39,177 bases of DNA from Flavobacteriales bacterium (GCA_029251005.1 JAQXEE010000047.1:1-39177), one strand, 5' to 3'. Positions 25,668-35,161 are shown, numbered from the stretch's first letter. A program made the numbers and translations. The notes: a model not told the origin generated them from the letters alone.

Positions 25668-26335
25668 TTTTTGCTAAGGGTAAATATAAGGTGAGAAGAA
25701 AATTGCTTGAAAATACTTCTACAAAGGAAATTATCAAGCTTTAAAAGGTGTTTACGAAGCTTGGTTGGGAAGTGGTGAATAGGAAAAAAAGCAACTCCCC
25801 TGTAGTTTACTAATTCCCAATTGTTTTTAATTATTTTATGAATATCAGATGTGCCTATTTGGGTTCCGCCGTGCCAAGAAGCTGCTTTATATCTCGTGAT
25901 TTTCCGTCGGCTTTTTGATGGGAAATCAAACGTAAATGTTCCTCCTTTTTCGAGTGTTCTACCCACTTCGTTTAAAATTTGGGAGAAGTGATTTATCTCT
26001 AGGTGCATAAAGAGGTGAAAGGAATATACTTGTTTAAAAAACGAATTTTTGAAAGGTAAACTTCCGCCTTTGCTTACTTGTAGATTGTGATTCGGATATT
26101 TTCCTGTTGCAATATTAATCATGTTTGGACTGTTATCAACGCCATATTTTGCAAATTGAAGTAAGCGTCCGGTTCCGCAGGCAAGATCTAGGGTGTACTT
26201 AGTATTCTTTTTATTTAATGTTTCGTTGAGGTAACTAATTTCCTGTTGGTGAATGAATTTTCCGTAGGAATTTGCAAAGCGATTCTCATCGTAAGATGCT
26301 GCTAATTTGTTGTAATATGTAAAGATACTTTCCAA
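25664..26335 (-). CDS. Class I SAM-dependent methyltransferase
   Basis: This 223-residue protein has motif I LDLACGTGRLL (49-59), motif II around YGVDNSPNMINIA, a post-II SLPF block and motif III in GGTFTFDFPS, all typical of a small-molecule (Methyltransf_11/25-type) enzyme with a Rossmann fold. The substrate cannot be read from the sequence. Its last four bases overlap the start of the VanW-family gene (ATGA), which suggests a shared pathway. A methylation step on an envelope or secondary metabolite is inference. No promoter box of the TAnnTTTG type is evident before its start. Confidence 0.85.
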   Translation of the reverse strand: MESIFTYYNKLAASYDENRFANSYGKFIHQQEISYLNETLNKKNTKYTLDLACGTGRLLQFAKYGVDNSPNMINIATGKYPNHNLQVSKGGSLPFKNSFFKQVYSFHLFMHLEINHFSQILNEVGRTLEKGGTFTFDFPSKSRRKITRYKAASWHGGTQIGTSDIHKIIKNNWELVNYRGVAFFPIHHFPTKLRKHLLKLDNFLCRSIFKQFSSHLIFTLSKK

Positions 26336-26425
26336 TTGTAAGTTTTAGGTAAGTTCAAGTTAAACTAAAATACTGCTCTAATAACTGTTAGTTATTATTT
26401 GACGATTTTTATTAACTATTTGTAG

Positions 26426-26818
26426 CTATGAAAGTAATTTAATAATGTTATTTCGCGAGGTTATTAGCGAGAGCTTAAGTGAGAAAAAGAATAAAACAGC
26501 CAAACCTAAAAAGAGGGGATTTCCAAAAGACAAAATAACCGAATAAAGAATAATTCCAACAATAACGCAAAAGTAGGGAAGTGTAAAATGACAGATGACT
26601 TTAAGTTCAGATCCCTTTTTTGTGATGTCGGTAGAAACCCAATTTGTAAAACCAGAACCCGGAATTATAGTGAATGCTTTTTTAAGACCTAAGTTGTTAT
26701 TTTTATTGCTTGTAACAATAAAGTCATCGGATAATAGACCGTTAATTTTGGTTAACGACATGTTGGATTCAATTGTCTTCGTATTGGTTAGAGATATTAT
26801 TTTGGATATGAACTTCAA
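26426..26818 (-). CDS. Small membrane protein of unknown function
   Basis: This 130-residue protein has a polar N-terminal half and two adjacent hydrophobic segments (about 79-98 and 101-117: FCVIVGIILYSVILSFG and LFLGLAVLFFFSLKLSL) linked by a short turn. The family is not recognised. The first half (TIIPGSGFTNWVSTDITKKGSELKVICHF) could be a small soluble domain. It stands alone, about 90 bp upstream of the methyltransferase gene and 250 bp downstream of psd. The antisense frame at 26595-26825 is shorter and lacks coding character. Confidence 0.6.
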   Translation of the reverse strand: MKFISKIISLTNTKTIESNMSLTKINGLLSDDFIVTSNKNNNLGLKKAFTIIPGSGFTNWVSTDITKKGSELKVICHFTLPYFCVIVGIILYSVILSFGNPLFLGLAVLFFFSLKLSLITSRNNIIKLLS

Positions 26819-27066
26819 AGCTTAATGGTTTAGTTTTTGTGTGTTTCAATTCGAACTACTTTAACTCGCAAGGTGTCCAATATTAATCCAATCCACTATT
26901 TTGTAATTACCCCACAAAGTAAGTAAATTATGATTTGTGAATTTAAATTGATGATTTTAGTATGCCCAAGAGCTCAGCGCTCTATTAAAATCTTGGTGCC
27001 AATTAAATCGTCTAAAACTTCATAAACCAAAATGAATATGATTTTAAGAAATTAAATACGAAAAAA

Positions 27067-27945
27067 CTAAACTCCAATTTTTTCGCCCATTAAAACAGCT
27101 GTCTCAATTTTGTTCTTGGTATTTTCCAAAAGGTCAGAATCGATTTTTACTTTTGATTTGTCTACAAGCATAACCACTGTAGAGCCTCCAAAAGCAAAGT
27201 AACCCATTTCAGACCCTCTTTCAATTTGAGTGTTGGGCGTAAATGTTTCCAAAATACTTCCTACCATTGTAGCTCCAACTGGAGCAAGTAAAACATCCCC
27301 TTTGTCGGCTGTTGTAAGTGTGCAGTGCTCGCGTTTGTTTTCACAAAATACGGTAGCAAAATTACCAGCAAGGGCATAAGGTGAAACAGAGTAGTAACTT
27401 CCTTTAACTTTAGTAACGTTGGAGACTTTACCTGCATACGGGAAATGGAAACGGTGATAGTCGTTAGGCGCTAATCGTAAAATTATTAGTGCATCATTTT
27501 TATGCTTTTCGGCCAATACTTCACTATTTAAAAACTCAGCTAATGTAAATTTTCTTCCTTTTACAAAAAAGTTGTGTACTTCGCTAGGGCTTTCAAAGGC
27601 TAACAGTTTTCCATCTCCAGGAGATACAAATCCTTCGCCAATTGGACGAGCACTTGGTTTGAGTTTGCGGTAAAAAAAATCGTTAAATGAAGAGAATTCT
27701 GAAATGGACTTAACCGATTCAGACATGTCGATATTCATTTGGTTTACAAAGTTTTTGATTTTTTTAGTAGAGCTTTTTCTATACATTCTTTTTCCAACGT
27801 ACGAAGAAACGATTTTACGTTTTGCCAATGGTAAAATTGCTGTTTTTCCAAACGGATTATCATATAAGAATTTTAACAATCCTTCAGCAGGTGGGTTTTC
27901 AACAACCATCTTCCCTGTTTTTCTATCTATAAACTTTATCTCCAC
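27067..27945 (-). CDS. psd: Phosphatidylserine decarboxylase
   Basis: This 292-residue protein is the prokaryotic type I PSD, which converts phosphatidylserine to phosphatidylethanolamine at the inner membrane. The proenzyme cleaves itself at the GST motif. Here that is FGGST, with S255 becoming the pyruvoyl group, so a small alpha chain of 38 residues is released (beginning STVVMLVDKSKV). LGST is usual, so GGST is a mild variant. Upstream blocks SPGDGK, APNDYHRFHFP and GNFATVFCENKRE are family marks. It has its own complete promoter (27963-27993) and appears to be monocistronic. Confidence 0.95.
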   Translation of the reverse strand: MEIKFIDRKTGKMVVENPPAEGLLKFLYDNPFGKTAILPLAKRKIVSSYVGKRMYRKSSTKKIKNFVNQMNIDMSESVKSISEFSSFNDFFYRKLKPSARPIGEGFVSPGDGKLLAFESPSEVHNFFVKGRKFTLAEFLNSEVLAEKHKNDALIILRLAPNDYHRFHFPYAGKVSNVTKVKGSYYSVSPYALAGNFATVFCENKREHCTLTTADKGDVLLAPVGATMVGSILETFTPNTQIERGSEMGYFAFGGSTVVMLVDKSKVKIDSDLLENTKNKIETAVLMGEKIGV

Positions 27946-28336
27946 AAACTTGATATATTAAACAAAATTACGACATTAATTCACCTACCCAAATTCAAAA
28001 TCGTTAATATTAGAGATTGAATCCTAAACGATTGCCTTCTCAGATCTAAAATCTGATCATTTTATTTGGTCATCCGCCAAAGTTTAATCTTAAATTTAAA
28101 AGAAGTACTGATGCAAGGAATTCTTTTATAATTACAGTGCGTTTAAATGCAGCCATTCATTCTTTGTCTAATTGATGAATAAAGCGACATCAAATTTTAC
28201 TGACTTTTTTGATAAAATAGTTTCATCTTTAAAAAAGCTTAATTGTACACTTTGAATATTGAATAGAGCAATTTTCTATCTGTCCACCTTAAATTGAATC
28301 CTGTAGTATTTCTTTCTACCAAAAGAAATACAAAAA
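27946..28336. other. Intergenic region between the DEAD-box helicase gene and psd
   Basis: This 391-bp stretch contains the psd promoter (27963-27993) and a 6-bp hairpin TCAGAT/ATCTGA around CTAAA (28040-28056). The hairpin has no T-tract on the minus strand. I see no gene. Confidence 0.55.
27963..27993 (-). promoter_or_regulatory. Complete Bacteroidota-type promoter of psd
   Basis: On the minus strand, TTTG (27993-27990) is followed after 19 bp by TAATTTTG (27970-27963). Both match the phylum consensus (TTTG, 17-23 bp, TAnnTTTG). The predicted start of transcription is about 27958, giving a leader of roughly 13 nt before the ATG at 27945. Confidence 0.6.
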
Positions 28337-29692
28337 TCATCTCGATTTATTTTTATTTTTCTTGTTTAAATTTTGACCTTTATCCCCTCTCGTTCTATTC
28401 TTTTTGTACTTGCTAGCGATTTCACGGTGATAGCTTCCGCCTTGATTAGTTTTGCTGTTTTTTTCTGATTTATCGTGAAAAGCATCTCCACCGGTTTTTG
28501 ATTTTTCACGATTTCTCGATTGAACAATTCGAGTGCTTTCACGCTCTTCAAATATTAATTGATCAGTAACTTCAACATTACCGGGAAATGGAATTTCGGG
28601 AATTTCATACTTCATTAATTCCTCAATTTTCTCCTTCGCTTCAGTTTCTTTTTCGGTGTAAAAAAGCAATGAATTTCCTTTTTCTTCAGCTCTTCCTGAT
28701 CTACCAATTCTATGAATATAGTTTTCGGGATAAGTTGGAACATCAAAGTTGATAACGTGTGATACCTTGTCAAAATCTAATCCTCTTGCAATTACATCGG
28801 TAGCAATTAAAACACGGTAGTCACCTTTATCAAAAAGTTCTATAGTATCAATCCGGGAATTTTGTGATTTATCGGAATGAATTAATCCAAGTCCATTAAT
28901 TTCTAATTGTTCATACAAACGATTCGCTAATTTTTTACTAGATATAAATACAACTACTTTAGCAAACTCTTCCTTATCGCTTAAAACGGCTCTTAGTAGG
29001 TTTACTTTGGTAAGGTAATTTTTTACCTGATAACAGGCTTGGTTAATGTTTTTAAGCGGTTCCCCACTAATGGCAATCGCAATTTTTTTAGGTGCTCTAA
29101 AAAAGGTGTCGATTAAGTCATCAACATCTTTTGTCATTGTAGCCGAAAACATAATGTTTTGGCGATTATCGGGCAATAAATCAAACAAGTTTTTCAGTTG
29201 TGTTCTAAACCCTAAATCGAGCATAACATCAACCTCATCAATTACCAATTTTTTAATGTCTTTTAAAGGAATTGCAAAACTCACGGCTAAATCGAAAATT
29301 CGCCCAGGAGTAGCAACAACTACATCAGTTCCACCAATAACATCTTCTTTTTGTCCTTTAATATTTACACCTCCATAAGCACCGTAAACCCTTAAACTTA
29401 AATATTCAGCAAGCTTATTAACGGCATCTACAACTTGAATAACTAATTCCCGTGTAGGAACTAAAATTAATACGCGTGGTGAATGTTGTTTTGAGAAATT
29501 TAAATCTTGTAGTATTGGCAATAAGTAAGCAACTGTTTTACCAGTCCCAGTTTGTGAGATGCCTACAACATCACTTCCTGAGCGAACTACAGGAAAAGCT
29601 TCAGATTGTATTGGCGTTGGTTTTTCATATTCCAAATCAACAATGGCATTGTTTAAAAATTTGTTGAGTTTAAAATCGTCAAAGCTTTTCAT
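28337..29692 (-). CDS. DEAD/DEAH-box ATP-dependent RNA helicase
   Basis: This 451-residue superfamily 2 helicase unwinds RNA, in bacteria usually in ribosome assembly, mRNA decay or cold growth. The motifs in order are: Q motif PTPIQ (25-29), motif I SQTGTGKT (46-53), Ia PTRELVIQ (79-86), Ib ATPGR (127-131), motif II DEVD (152-155), motif III SAT (183-185), and motif VI HRIGRSGRAE in the second RecA domain. Motif II reads DEVD rather than DEAD. The two catalytic acidic residues are kept. The C-terminal 70 residues are rich in Lys, Arg and Asn, an RNA-binding tail of the RhlE/CsdA style. The gene stands alone between a terminator and psd. Confidence 0.93.
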   Translation of the reverse strand: MKSFDDFKLNKFLNNAIVDLEYEKPTPIQSEAFPVVRSGSDVVGISQTGTGKTVAYLLPILQDLNFSKQHSPRVLILVPTRELVIQVVDAVNKLAEYLSLRVYGAYGGVNIKGQKEDVIGGTDVVVATPGRIFDLAVSFAIPLKDIKKLVIDEVDVMLDLGFRTQLKNLFDLLPDNRQNIMFSATMTKDVDDLIDTFFRAPKKIAIAISGEPLKNINQACYQVKNYLTKVNLLRAVLSDKEEFAKVVVFISSKKLANRLYEQLEINGLGLIHSDKSQNSRIDTIELFDKGDYRVLIATDVIARGLDFDKVSHVINFDVPTYPENYIHRIGRSGRAEEKGNSLLFYTEKETEAKEKIEELMKYEIPEIPFPGNVEVTDQLIFEERESTRIVQSRNREKSKTGGDAFHDKSEKNSKTNQGGSYHREIASKYKKNRTRGDKGQNLNKKNKNKSR

Positions 29693-29708
29693 CGTTCGGA
29701 ATTTAAAA

Positions 29709-29716
29709 CAAATTTA
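29709..29716 (-). promoter_or_regulatory. -7 box (TAAATTTG) of the helicase gene
   Basis: The minus strand reads TAAATTTG, a perfect TAnnTTTG, 17-24 bp before the ATG at 29692. No -33 TTTG is seen at the proper distance. Confidence 0.35.
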
Positions 29717-29822
29717 CGCTTTTAGTATTGATTTATTTTTTTTTCCTGATGAAGTGTATCTTTTAGTAAATCAAACATTATGGTGGTAACAGAGCTTAAA
29801 TTTGTATTACCGTTTAATGATT

Positions 29823-29852
29823 AAAAAAAGGGCATCGTATAGATGTCCTTTT
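29823..29852 (-). terminator. Intrinsic terminator downstream of the DUF2339 gene
   Basis: AAAAGGGCATC (29826-29836) pairs with GATGTCCTTTT (29842-29852), 11 pairs including one G-U, around GTATA. On the minus strand the stem is followed by a run of seven T (the A-run 29823-29829). It is 271 bp past the DUF2339 stop and separates that gene from the helicase. It may also work weakly on the plus strand. Confidence 0.7.
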
Positions 29853-30123
29853 GTGTGCAAAAATCTTTTTAAAGTCAAATTAAGTTGAACATTTTTTAAT
29901 AATTAGTTCGGTGAGGAGAACGCCTCAGAATAAAAACGTAAAAGATAACGGCTGATTTTCAATGTTTAAAGCAATAAAGTATTTAACTAGTATTGTAAAA
30001 TCGGGTTTTAATAATCACCTTCTATGAACTTGTTCATTAACCGAGCTTATTGAAAAAACATTGATTAAATCAAGGAATTTATTTTTTAAAATTATCTTTT
30101 AATGGCATTAAACTAACTATTAA

Positions 30124-33108
30124 TTATCCTTTTTCAGTTAAGTCTAATTTGGGATGATTTTGATCAAATCGATCTTTTAGTTTTACATATAAGAATGAAG
30201 CACCAAGTAGTAAAACTCCGATTAGGATGAAAACTACAATTTTTTCAGACGTTTCAAATCCTCGAATATCGCTAATAACCACCTTTAAAAGTGCAATTAA
30301 AAACAAGATAATTGCTCCTTGATTAAAGACTTTTATTTGTTTTTTAAGTGCTCTAAAAAGTAATAAAACAGCGTGAAAAACTAGTGCGATTGAGTAATAC
30401 GGTCCGTCGATATCTAAACCTATTGTTTCCATTATTGCGGTGTAAGTTGATATGATTAAAAGTTGGTGAAAAATTAAGGTAGCAATCCATCTTGGTTGAT
30501 CAGATGGAAGGTTAAACCAGTTTTTCGAGTTTTGTAAGAAAACACTTATTAAAACAATATTTATGATAACAATAAACGGTGCCGCTTCTCCAGCATCAAT
30601 AGGACTCCCTATTGCCGAAGCTGCAATTGCGAAGAAACTTAGTATAATTGCAAACACGTTATGTGTTCTTCTGCAAGAATTAAAAACTGCTACTTCGTTT
30701 TTGAAATATGTAAATACAAGTAACTGGAAAGCAATTGAGCCAAAGAAAATTCCAAAATCCTGCAAAATTAAAAGTCCAAGTAAAGAAGTTATAACCGCAA
30801 TAACTGTTGGACTTATGACTAAAATGGGTTTAAAAATGCTTTTGGATAGAGGCTCTTCAAGATGCGATTTTTCTAGTATTGCAATTATCCCAATTACTAC
30901 CAATACCGTTAGTGCTCCAACTGCTTCGAGTGCACCAACATAAATAGGAGCAATTATTCCGCCGATGAATAATACAAATACTTCAATAATTAATGCTTTG
31001 TATTTTAGTTTCTTATATAGGAAATAGGTCGCTAGTACAGCAAACCACACTCCACTCACTAAGAGTTCAGGTAAGTGTTTATTGGTTTCATAAACGATTA
31101 GTAATGGAATTAAACAGAAAAATACGATCCGTAATTTATGGGCAATTGGAAAGAATTTGGATCCCTTAAATTTAATCTTTTCAAAGAAAAACTGGATTCC
31201 CCAAAGACTAATAAAGAACTCAATAATAGCAATTTGGGCAAACAATTCTTGCTGACTAAAACGTAAACTATTTACGTGAGTAGCCGAAATATTGAATGCT
31301 AAAAAGTAAAACCCAGAGAGTGCAAGGGCAACCATAACAGATGTCTTTGTATTTAAGACTTTCTCCCAAAAAATTAATCCGAGCATTGGTATTATGGTTA
31401 AGTTCAACACCCAAACTCCAATAAAATGATAACCAGAAATCATAAAAATACTGGTAAGCCAAACGGGTGTTAACTCTTTGAAAATGGTAAATAAACGGGT
31501 TTCAAATTTTGTGAAATCGGCTTGAAATTTTTTACTAAAAAACCACAAAGCAGAAATCACTAATCCTAATGTAACGAAGTTTAAAAAGCCTTCATGCAAT
31601 AATCCATTGTCCCATTCTTCTATGATTATGAAGGAGCTGTAAACCAATTTTGAAAGTGCGATTAGTAAAATTAGATAGCCTTCTTTTCGAATACCTGGCA
31701 TTGCAAAAACAAACCCTACCATGATTAGTCCAATTGCCTCTGCCGACCAAAATAAACCCATTAAAGCTTGTCCGAATAACGACGGAATAGCAAACCCTAG
31801 CAACATCCCAATTACTAGGAAAAAAGTGAATTTTATGTTTTTGTTTAAAGCCTTCCATTTTTTAATTAATGGAACACTTACTAAAACTGCATTAGCAAGT
31901 AAAATAAAGCCCAAATAGGGAAGGTTATGTTCGAATAAACAAAACAAATTAATAATGAAGAAACTAAGGTTGGTTGTTAAAATAACTAAATCTACTTTCT
32001 CCAGTTTTTCTTTTAAGGTCTTCTTTTTAAACAAGGCGATAAAGAAGAATAAGTAGGCAAATAAGTGGTAATATCCAGTGTAAAGAATAGGGTTTACATG
32101 ATCGTTAAAGACTGAATACTCAATTAAAATCATTGCCACGGTAAATGCTAAATGCTGTAGTGTTTTCCAATTTAATTTATATGCGATGAAACAAGATGCG
32201 GAAATAAGTAGCCATAAATAGAGGTAGTAAAACGTACCATCTTCTGTTGCGTTAAGGTAAAATGGTGCGAAAGCTCCTCCAATAAGTGAGAGTACACTAA
32301 TAATCTTAGTTTCATATTTAAAGGCAATGAAAATAGCTGCAGTAGTATTTGCTAGGATCAAAGTAAACCCTAAAATTGCCGAAGAAAGAACTGGGAAGTT
32401 TCCTAAATCAGATAGGAAGTAAACCATTAAATAATTCAGAATAATCGCTAAACTTATTAAGGAAGAACCAAACTCGTGATATTTTACATTTTTATGATAC
32501 AACTTAAATCCAATTACTCCGGCAATTATCGCACATAAAAACCCAGCTCCAACTTTTACCACATCGGCGTAAATACCCATGTATTGAAACGAATTTTGCA
32601 TCAGATACCCCATTCCAAAAAGAATGGCAATAAGCCCTGTAATTGTCATGAAGAAAATAGGCAATTTCCCTTCCGATTTATATTTGTTGTACGCTTTATT
32701 TGTAAATGAAAAAAATTGGTGTATCGGTGCTAAAAACGCTTGAATTTGTAATTCTAATTTAGAAGGTTCTTTGGGTTCAACTGGTTTTGGTGGAGAATAA
32801 ATTGGCGGTTTAACTGTTATAGGTTCTGGTGTAACTAACTTTCGTTCAACAACTGATTTATCAGGGGCGACCGGTTTAATAATTGGTTCAGGTTTTGCCT
32901 CTGTTTTAAATTGTAGTGACCTACTTAAGGTGTTGATCTCTTCTTTTAAAGATTGTATTTCTAAGGAATGCCTGTTTTCTATCTCTAGTTGTTTTTGCTT
33001 TAACCGTTCAACTATTGTTTCAATTTTCAATAATGGAGTATTACACTTAACACAGAAGGTACTAGATGTGTCGTTAAAATGATTGCAATTCTTACAACTT
33101 GAAGACAT
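30124..33108 (-). CDS. DUF2339 large polytopic membrane protein with zinc ribbon
   Basis: This 994-residue protein starts with a zinc-ribbon-like CKNC/CVKC pair (C5, C8, C19, C22). A coiled coil follows (about 28-64), then a Pro-rich linker (about 75-115), then more than twenty hydrophobic segments from about 152 to 980. This order matches the DUF2339 family of predicted membrane proteins, whose substrate is unknown. The TM part contains repeated patterns typical of the family. The C-terminus is charged and cytoplasmic by the positive-inside rule (inference). The gene stands alone, with the terminator at 29823-29852 downstream. No clear promoter box precedes it. Confidence 0.85.
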   Translation of the reverse strand: MSSSCKNCNHFNDTSSTFCVKCNTPLLKIETIVERLKQKQLEIENRHSLEIQSLKEEINTLSRSLQFKTEAKPEPIIKPVAPDKSVVERKLVTPEPITVKPPIYSPPKPVEPKEPSKLELQIQAFLAPIHQFFSFTNKAYNKYKSEGKLPIFFMTITGLIAILFGMGYLMQNSFQYMGIYADVVKVGAGFLCAIIAGVIGFKLYHKNVKYHEFGSSLISLAIILNYLMVYFLSDLGNFPVLSSAILGFTLILANTTAAIFIAFKYETKIISVLSLIGGAFAPFYLNATEDGTFYYLYLWLLISASCFIAYKLNWKTLQHLAFTVAMILIEYSVFNDHVNPILYTGYYHLFAYLFFFIALFKKKTLKEKLEKVDLVILTTNLSFFIINLFCLFEHNLPYLGFILLANAVLVSVPLIKKWKALNKNIKFTFFLVIGMLLGFAIPSLFGQALMGLFWSAEAIGLIMVGFVFAMPGIRKEGYLILLIALSKLVYSSFIIIEEWDNGLLHEGFLNFVTLGLVISALWFFSKKFQADFTKFETRLFTIFKELTPVWLTSIFMISGYHFIGVWVLNLTIIPMLGLIFWEKVLNTKTSVMVALALSGFYFLAFNISATHVNSLRFSQQELFAQIAIIEFFISLWGIQFFFEKIKFKGSKFFPIAHKLRIVFFCLIPLLIVYETNKHLPELLVSGVWFAVLATYFLYKKLKYKALIIEVFVLFIGGIIAPIYVGALEAVGALTVLVVIGIIAILEKSHLEEPLSKSIFKPILVISPTVIAVITSLLGLLILQDFGIFFGSIAFQLLVFTYFKNEVAVFNSCRRTHNVFAIILSFFAIAASAIGSPIDAGEAAPFIVIINIVLISVFLQNSKNWFNLPSDQPRWIATLIFHQLLIISTYTAIMETIGLDIDGPYYSIALVFHAVLLLFRALKKQIKVFNQGAIILFLIALLKVVISDIRGFETSEKIVVFILIGVLLLGASFLYVKLKDRFDQNHPKLDLTEKG

Positions 33109-33265
33109 ACTTATTAAGCTTATTATAAATAAAAGGAGAATTTAATGGATAAATATAAAAAAAGATAAGTCGCAGATAGTGTAATTTATCTTATACTGTG
33201 ATTAGAATATTAACCGTTTTATTAAAACGATAAATTACATTAGGGGTTCGAATGAGTTGATTGTT

Positions 33266-34426
33266 TTAGTTTTTTTGAAACTGAAATTTGCTAATTACAG
33301 GAGCTGCATACATATTCAAAAAATAGCTTTGTAATTCTTGATCTAAGCTTTGTAGTCGTTTTTCAAACTCTTCTCGTGCAGCGTTAATTTTTTTAATATT
33401 AACCCCCAATAAATTTAAGTCTGGTCCTATCGAATTGTTTTCTTTTTGAAGCTTTTCGTAAGCAAGATAATTTGAAGAATGTAGTTTATAATTTGTAATT
33501 ATTTGTTCATCAATTAAACCTGCAATTGATGCCGCATTTGAATCAATTGCGTTAATTTCGGCGCCAAAACTTAAGTGCATTTCACCTTTAAACCCTTCAA
33601 TTCCTTTTGCAATACTGTTAATATCACTTTTTTCAGATTTGGTAAAACTACCGTTTGTTTCTACTTCATAAAGCTCTTTAGCCTTATCTCTGTCACAAGG
33701 GTCGTACTCGTATGAAATAGATACAGGAATAATGTGTAACCCGTTTATAGCTTCTTGCAAGGATGGTCTGGGATCTTCATCTCTCTTTCCCATGTAAAGC
33801 ATTTTAATAACGGTAGGGTCTGTTACATCAATACCATTTTTTGCACGCCCTTCACGCTGGGCGATCCACACGTTATTTCCACCTTCTACAGCAGTATGGA
33901 TGTATTGTGATAATGTATTAGACGCCAATAGCTTTTCTCTTCCTTGTACCGATCGTTTCACTAAAAAGCTTCTGTTTAATCGCATTAAGTCCGATATAAA
34001 AGGCTTTTTTAATAAATTATCACCAATGGCAATTTCAATTGTACCGTGGTTTTCTCGGTGTAATAAATAACTAATTAACGCAGGGTCGAGGGCAATATCT
34101 CTGTGATTACTAATGAACAAGTAAGATTTATCTTTTGATAAATCATTTAATCCAGAAACGCTTACTCCAGTAGAAGATTTCTTAACAACCTTTGCAACAT
34201 AACCTGAAATAATATCCTGAAATTTTGCTACAGTATCTATTCCAGTTAGTTTTTTTGTTAAAGCTTTACGAATAACTTTTTTCGAGATTCTAGGCGCTAA
34301 TTTATTGAAACGTGGAAATTGAAAACCTGAAATAGCTGTGAAAAACTCATCGTTTTCAAGTAGAGCTTTAATTACATCAGCTACTTCATTATCATTATAA
34401 GGCCGTATATCGTTAAATATATCCAT
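33266..34426 (-). CDS. PlsC-like glycerolipid acyltransferase family protein
   Basis: This 386-residue protein carries an acyltransferase signature block at NHRDIALD (107-114) and EGRAKNG (192-198), with the intervening stretch (GDNLLKKPF, NRSFLVKR) typical of glycerolipid acyltransferases. In the classical motif H-x4-D, four residues separate the catalytic pair. Here H108 and D114 are five apart, or D110 follows H108 closely, so the catalytic pairing must be read with care. The enzyme probably acts in phospholipid or ornithine-lipid synthesis at the inner membrane. The C-terminal 140 residues extend beyond the core and are helical. It starts 6 bp after the desaturase gene and is almost certainly cotranscribed with it. 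Confidence 0.82.
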   Translation of the reverse strand: MDIFNDIRPYNDNEVADVIKALLENDEFFTAISGFQFPRFNKLAPRISKKVIRKALTKKLTGIDTVAKFQDIISGYVAKVVKKSSTGVSVSGLNDLSKDKSYLFISNHRDIALDPALISYLLHRENHGTIEIAIGDNLLKKPFISDLMRLNRSFLVKRSVQGREKLLASNTLSQYIHTAVEGGNNVWIAQREGRAKNGIDVTDPTVIKMLYMGKRDEDPRPSLQEAINGLHIIPVSISYEYDPCDRDKAKELYEVETNGSFTKSEKSDINSIAKGIEGFKGEMHLSFGAEINAIDSNAASIAGLIDEQIITNYKLHSSNYLAYEKLQKENNSIGPDLNLLGVNIKKINAAREEFEKRLQSLDQELQSYFLNMYAAPVISKFQFQKN

Positions 34427-34432
34427 TTACAA

Positions 34433-35161
34433 TTATTTCTTTAATCGAATAATTCTAAACCCGTGTAAAATTAAGATAATCATGTAAGATGGATCAAACT
34501 CAAACCATTTTTGAGCAAAGTTTGCTCTTGTTCCCATTTTGTGGTGATTGTTATGTAAACCTTCGCCCATCATTATAATTTCAATTGGAAATATGTTGGT
34601 AGAAGTATCTTCAACTTTGTGATTTCGATAACCTATTTTGTGTGCAAACCAGTTAATTATAGCTCCGTGAATTGGACTCATCATTAAATTGATAGGTAAG
34701 AATAACCACATCCACCATTCTGTTGCAAAAACGTAGTAAAAAGAAGCATAACCAAACGCCCATAATATTCTTGAAACCCAACCGTGTGCGAAATCGTCAA
34801 AACTTTTCCATGAAGGTAATTCTCCTAAAAAACGTTCTTCCATTTCAAATTCACCCTCATGAATTGCAGTATAAATATCTTTAGTTTTTATCATCATTTT
34901 CCAAAGAGATTTATCATGTTTTGGAGAGTGAACATCTTTCTCTGTATCGGCATAAACATGATGCATTCTATGCATTTTACCGTAAGTGTAAGGGGAAAGA
35001 TAAGATGCACCTTGGAAAATCCATGAACATAAATAAAAGAATTTTTCCCAAAATTTAGACATTGTAAACATTTTATGCGCCGAGTAACGGTGATGAAAAA
35101 AAGTTTGCATAAATAATGCTAAAAAATGTTGAGCTAATACGAAGGATACAATGTATAACAT
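34433..35161 (-). CDS. Membrane fatty-acid desaturase (acyl-CoA/acyl-lipid type)
   Basis: This 242-residue diiron membrane desaturase has the three histidine boxes: HRYSAH (24-29), HRMHH (64-68) and HNNHH (203-207). The hydrophobic stretches between them fit four membrane passes. It introduces a double bond in an acyl chain, probably at delta-9 (inference from family). The length is that of the short bacterial type without an electron-donor domain. It precedes the acyltransferase gene by 6 bp, so the two likely make or place unsaturated chains in membrane lipids. It has a candidate -7 box at 35189-35196. Confidence 0.9.
   Translation of the reverse strand: MLYIVSFVLAQHFLALFMQTFFHHRYSAHKMFTMSKFWEKFFYLCSWIFQGASYLSPYTYGKMHRMHHVYADTEKDVHSPKHDKSLWKMMIKTKDIYTAIHEGEFEMEERFLGELPSWKSFDDFAHGWVSRILWAFGYASFYYVFATEWWMWLFLPINLMMSPIHGAIINWFAHKIGYRNHKVEDTSTNIFPIEIIMMGEGLHNNHHKMGTRANFAQKWFEFDPSYMIILILHGFRIIRLKK

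Larger units (their letters stand above)
29693..30123. other. Intergenic region between the DUF2339 gene and the helicase gene
   Basis: This 431-bp stretch contains a strong terminator on the minus strand (29823-29852) and a -7 box just before the helicase start (29709-29716). The segment 29853-30123, between the DUF2339 stop and the terminator, has no visible gene. The distance leaves room for a 3' UTR or small RNA. Confidence 0.55.

Noticed and set aside
26966-26996. Alternative hairpins (AGAGC/GCTCT and CCAAGA/TCTTGG) after psd
   Set aside because: The two stems exclude each other and neither has a T-tract on the minus strand. Not strong enough for a terminator or attenuator call.
33145-33168. 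Seven-codon plus-strand frame MDKYKKR with an AAAAGGAGA upstream
   Set aside because: The apparent ribosome binding site is in the promoter region of a minus-strand gene, and the frame is too short to mean anything.
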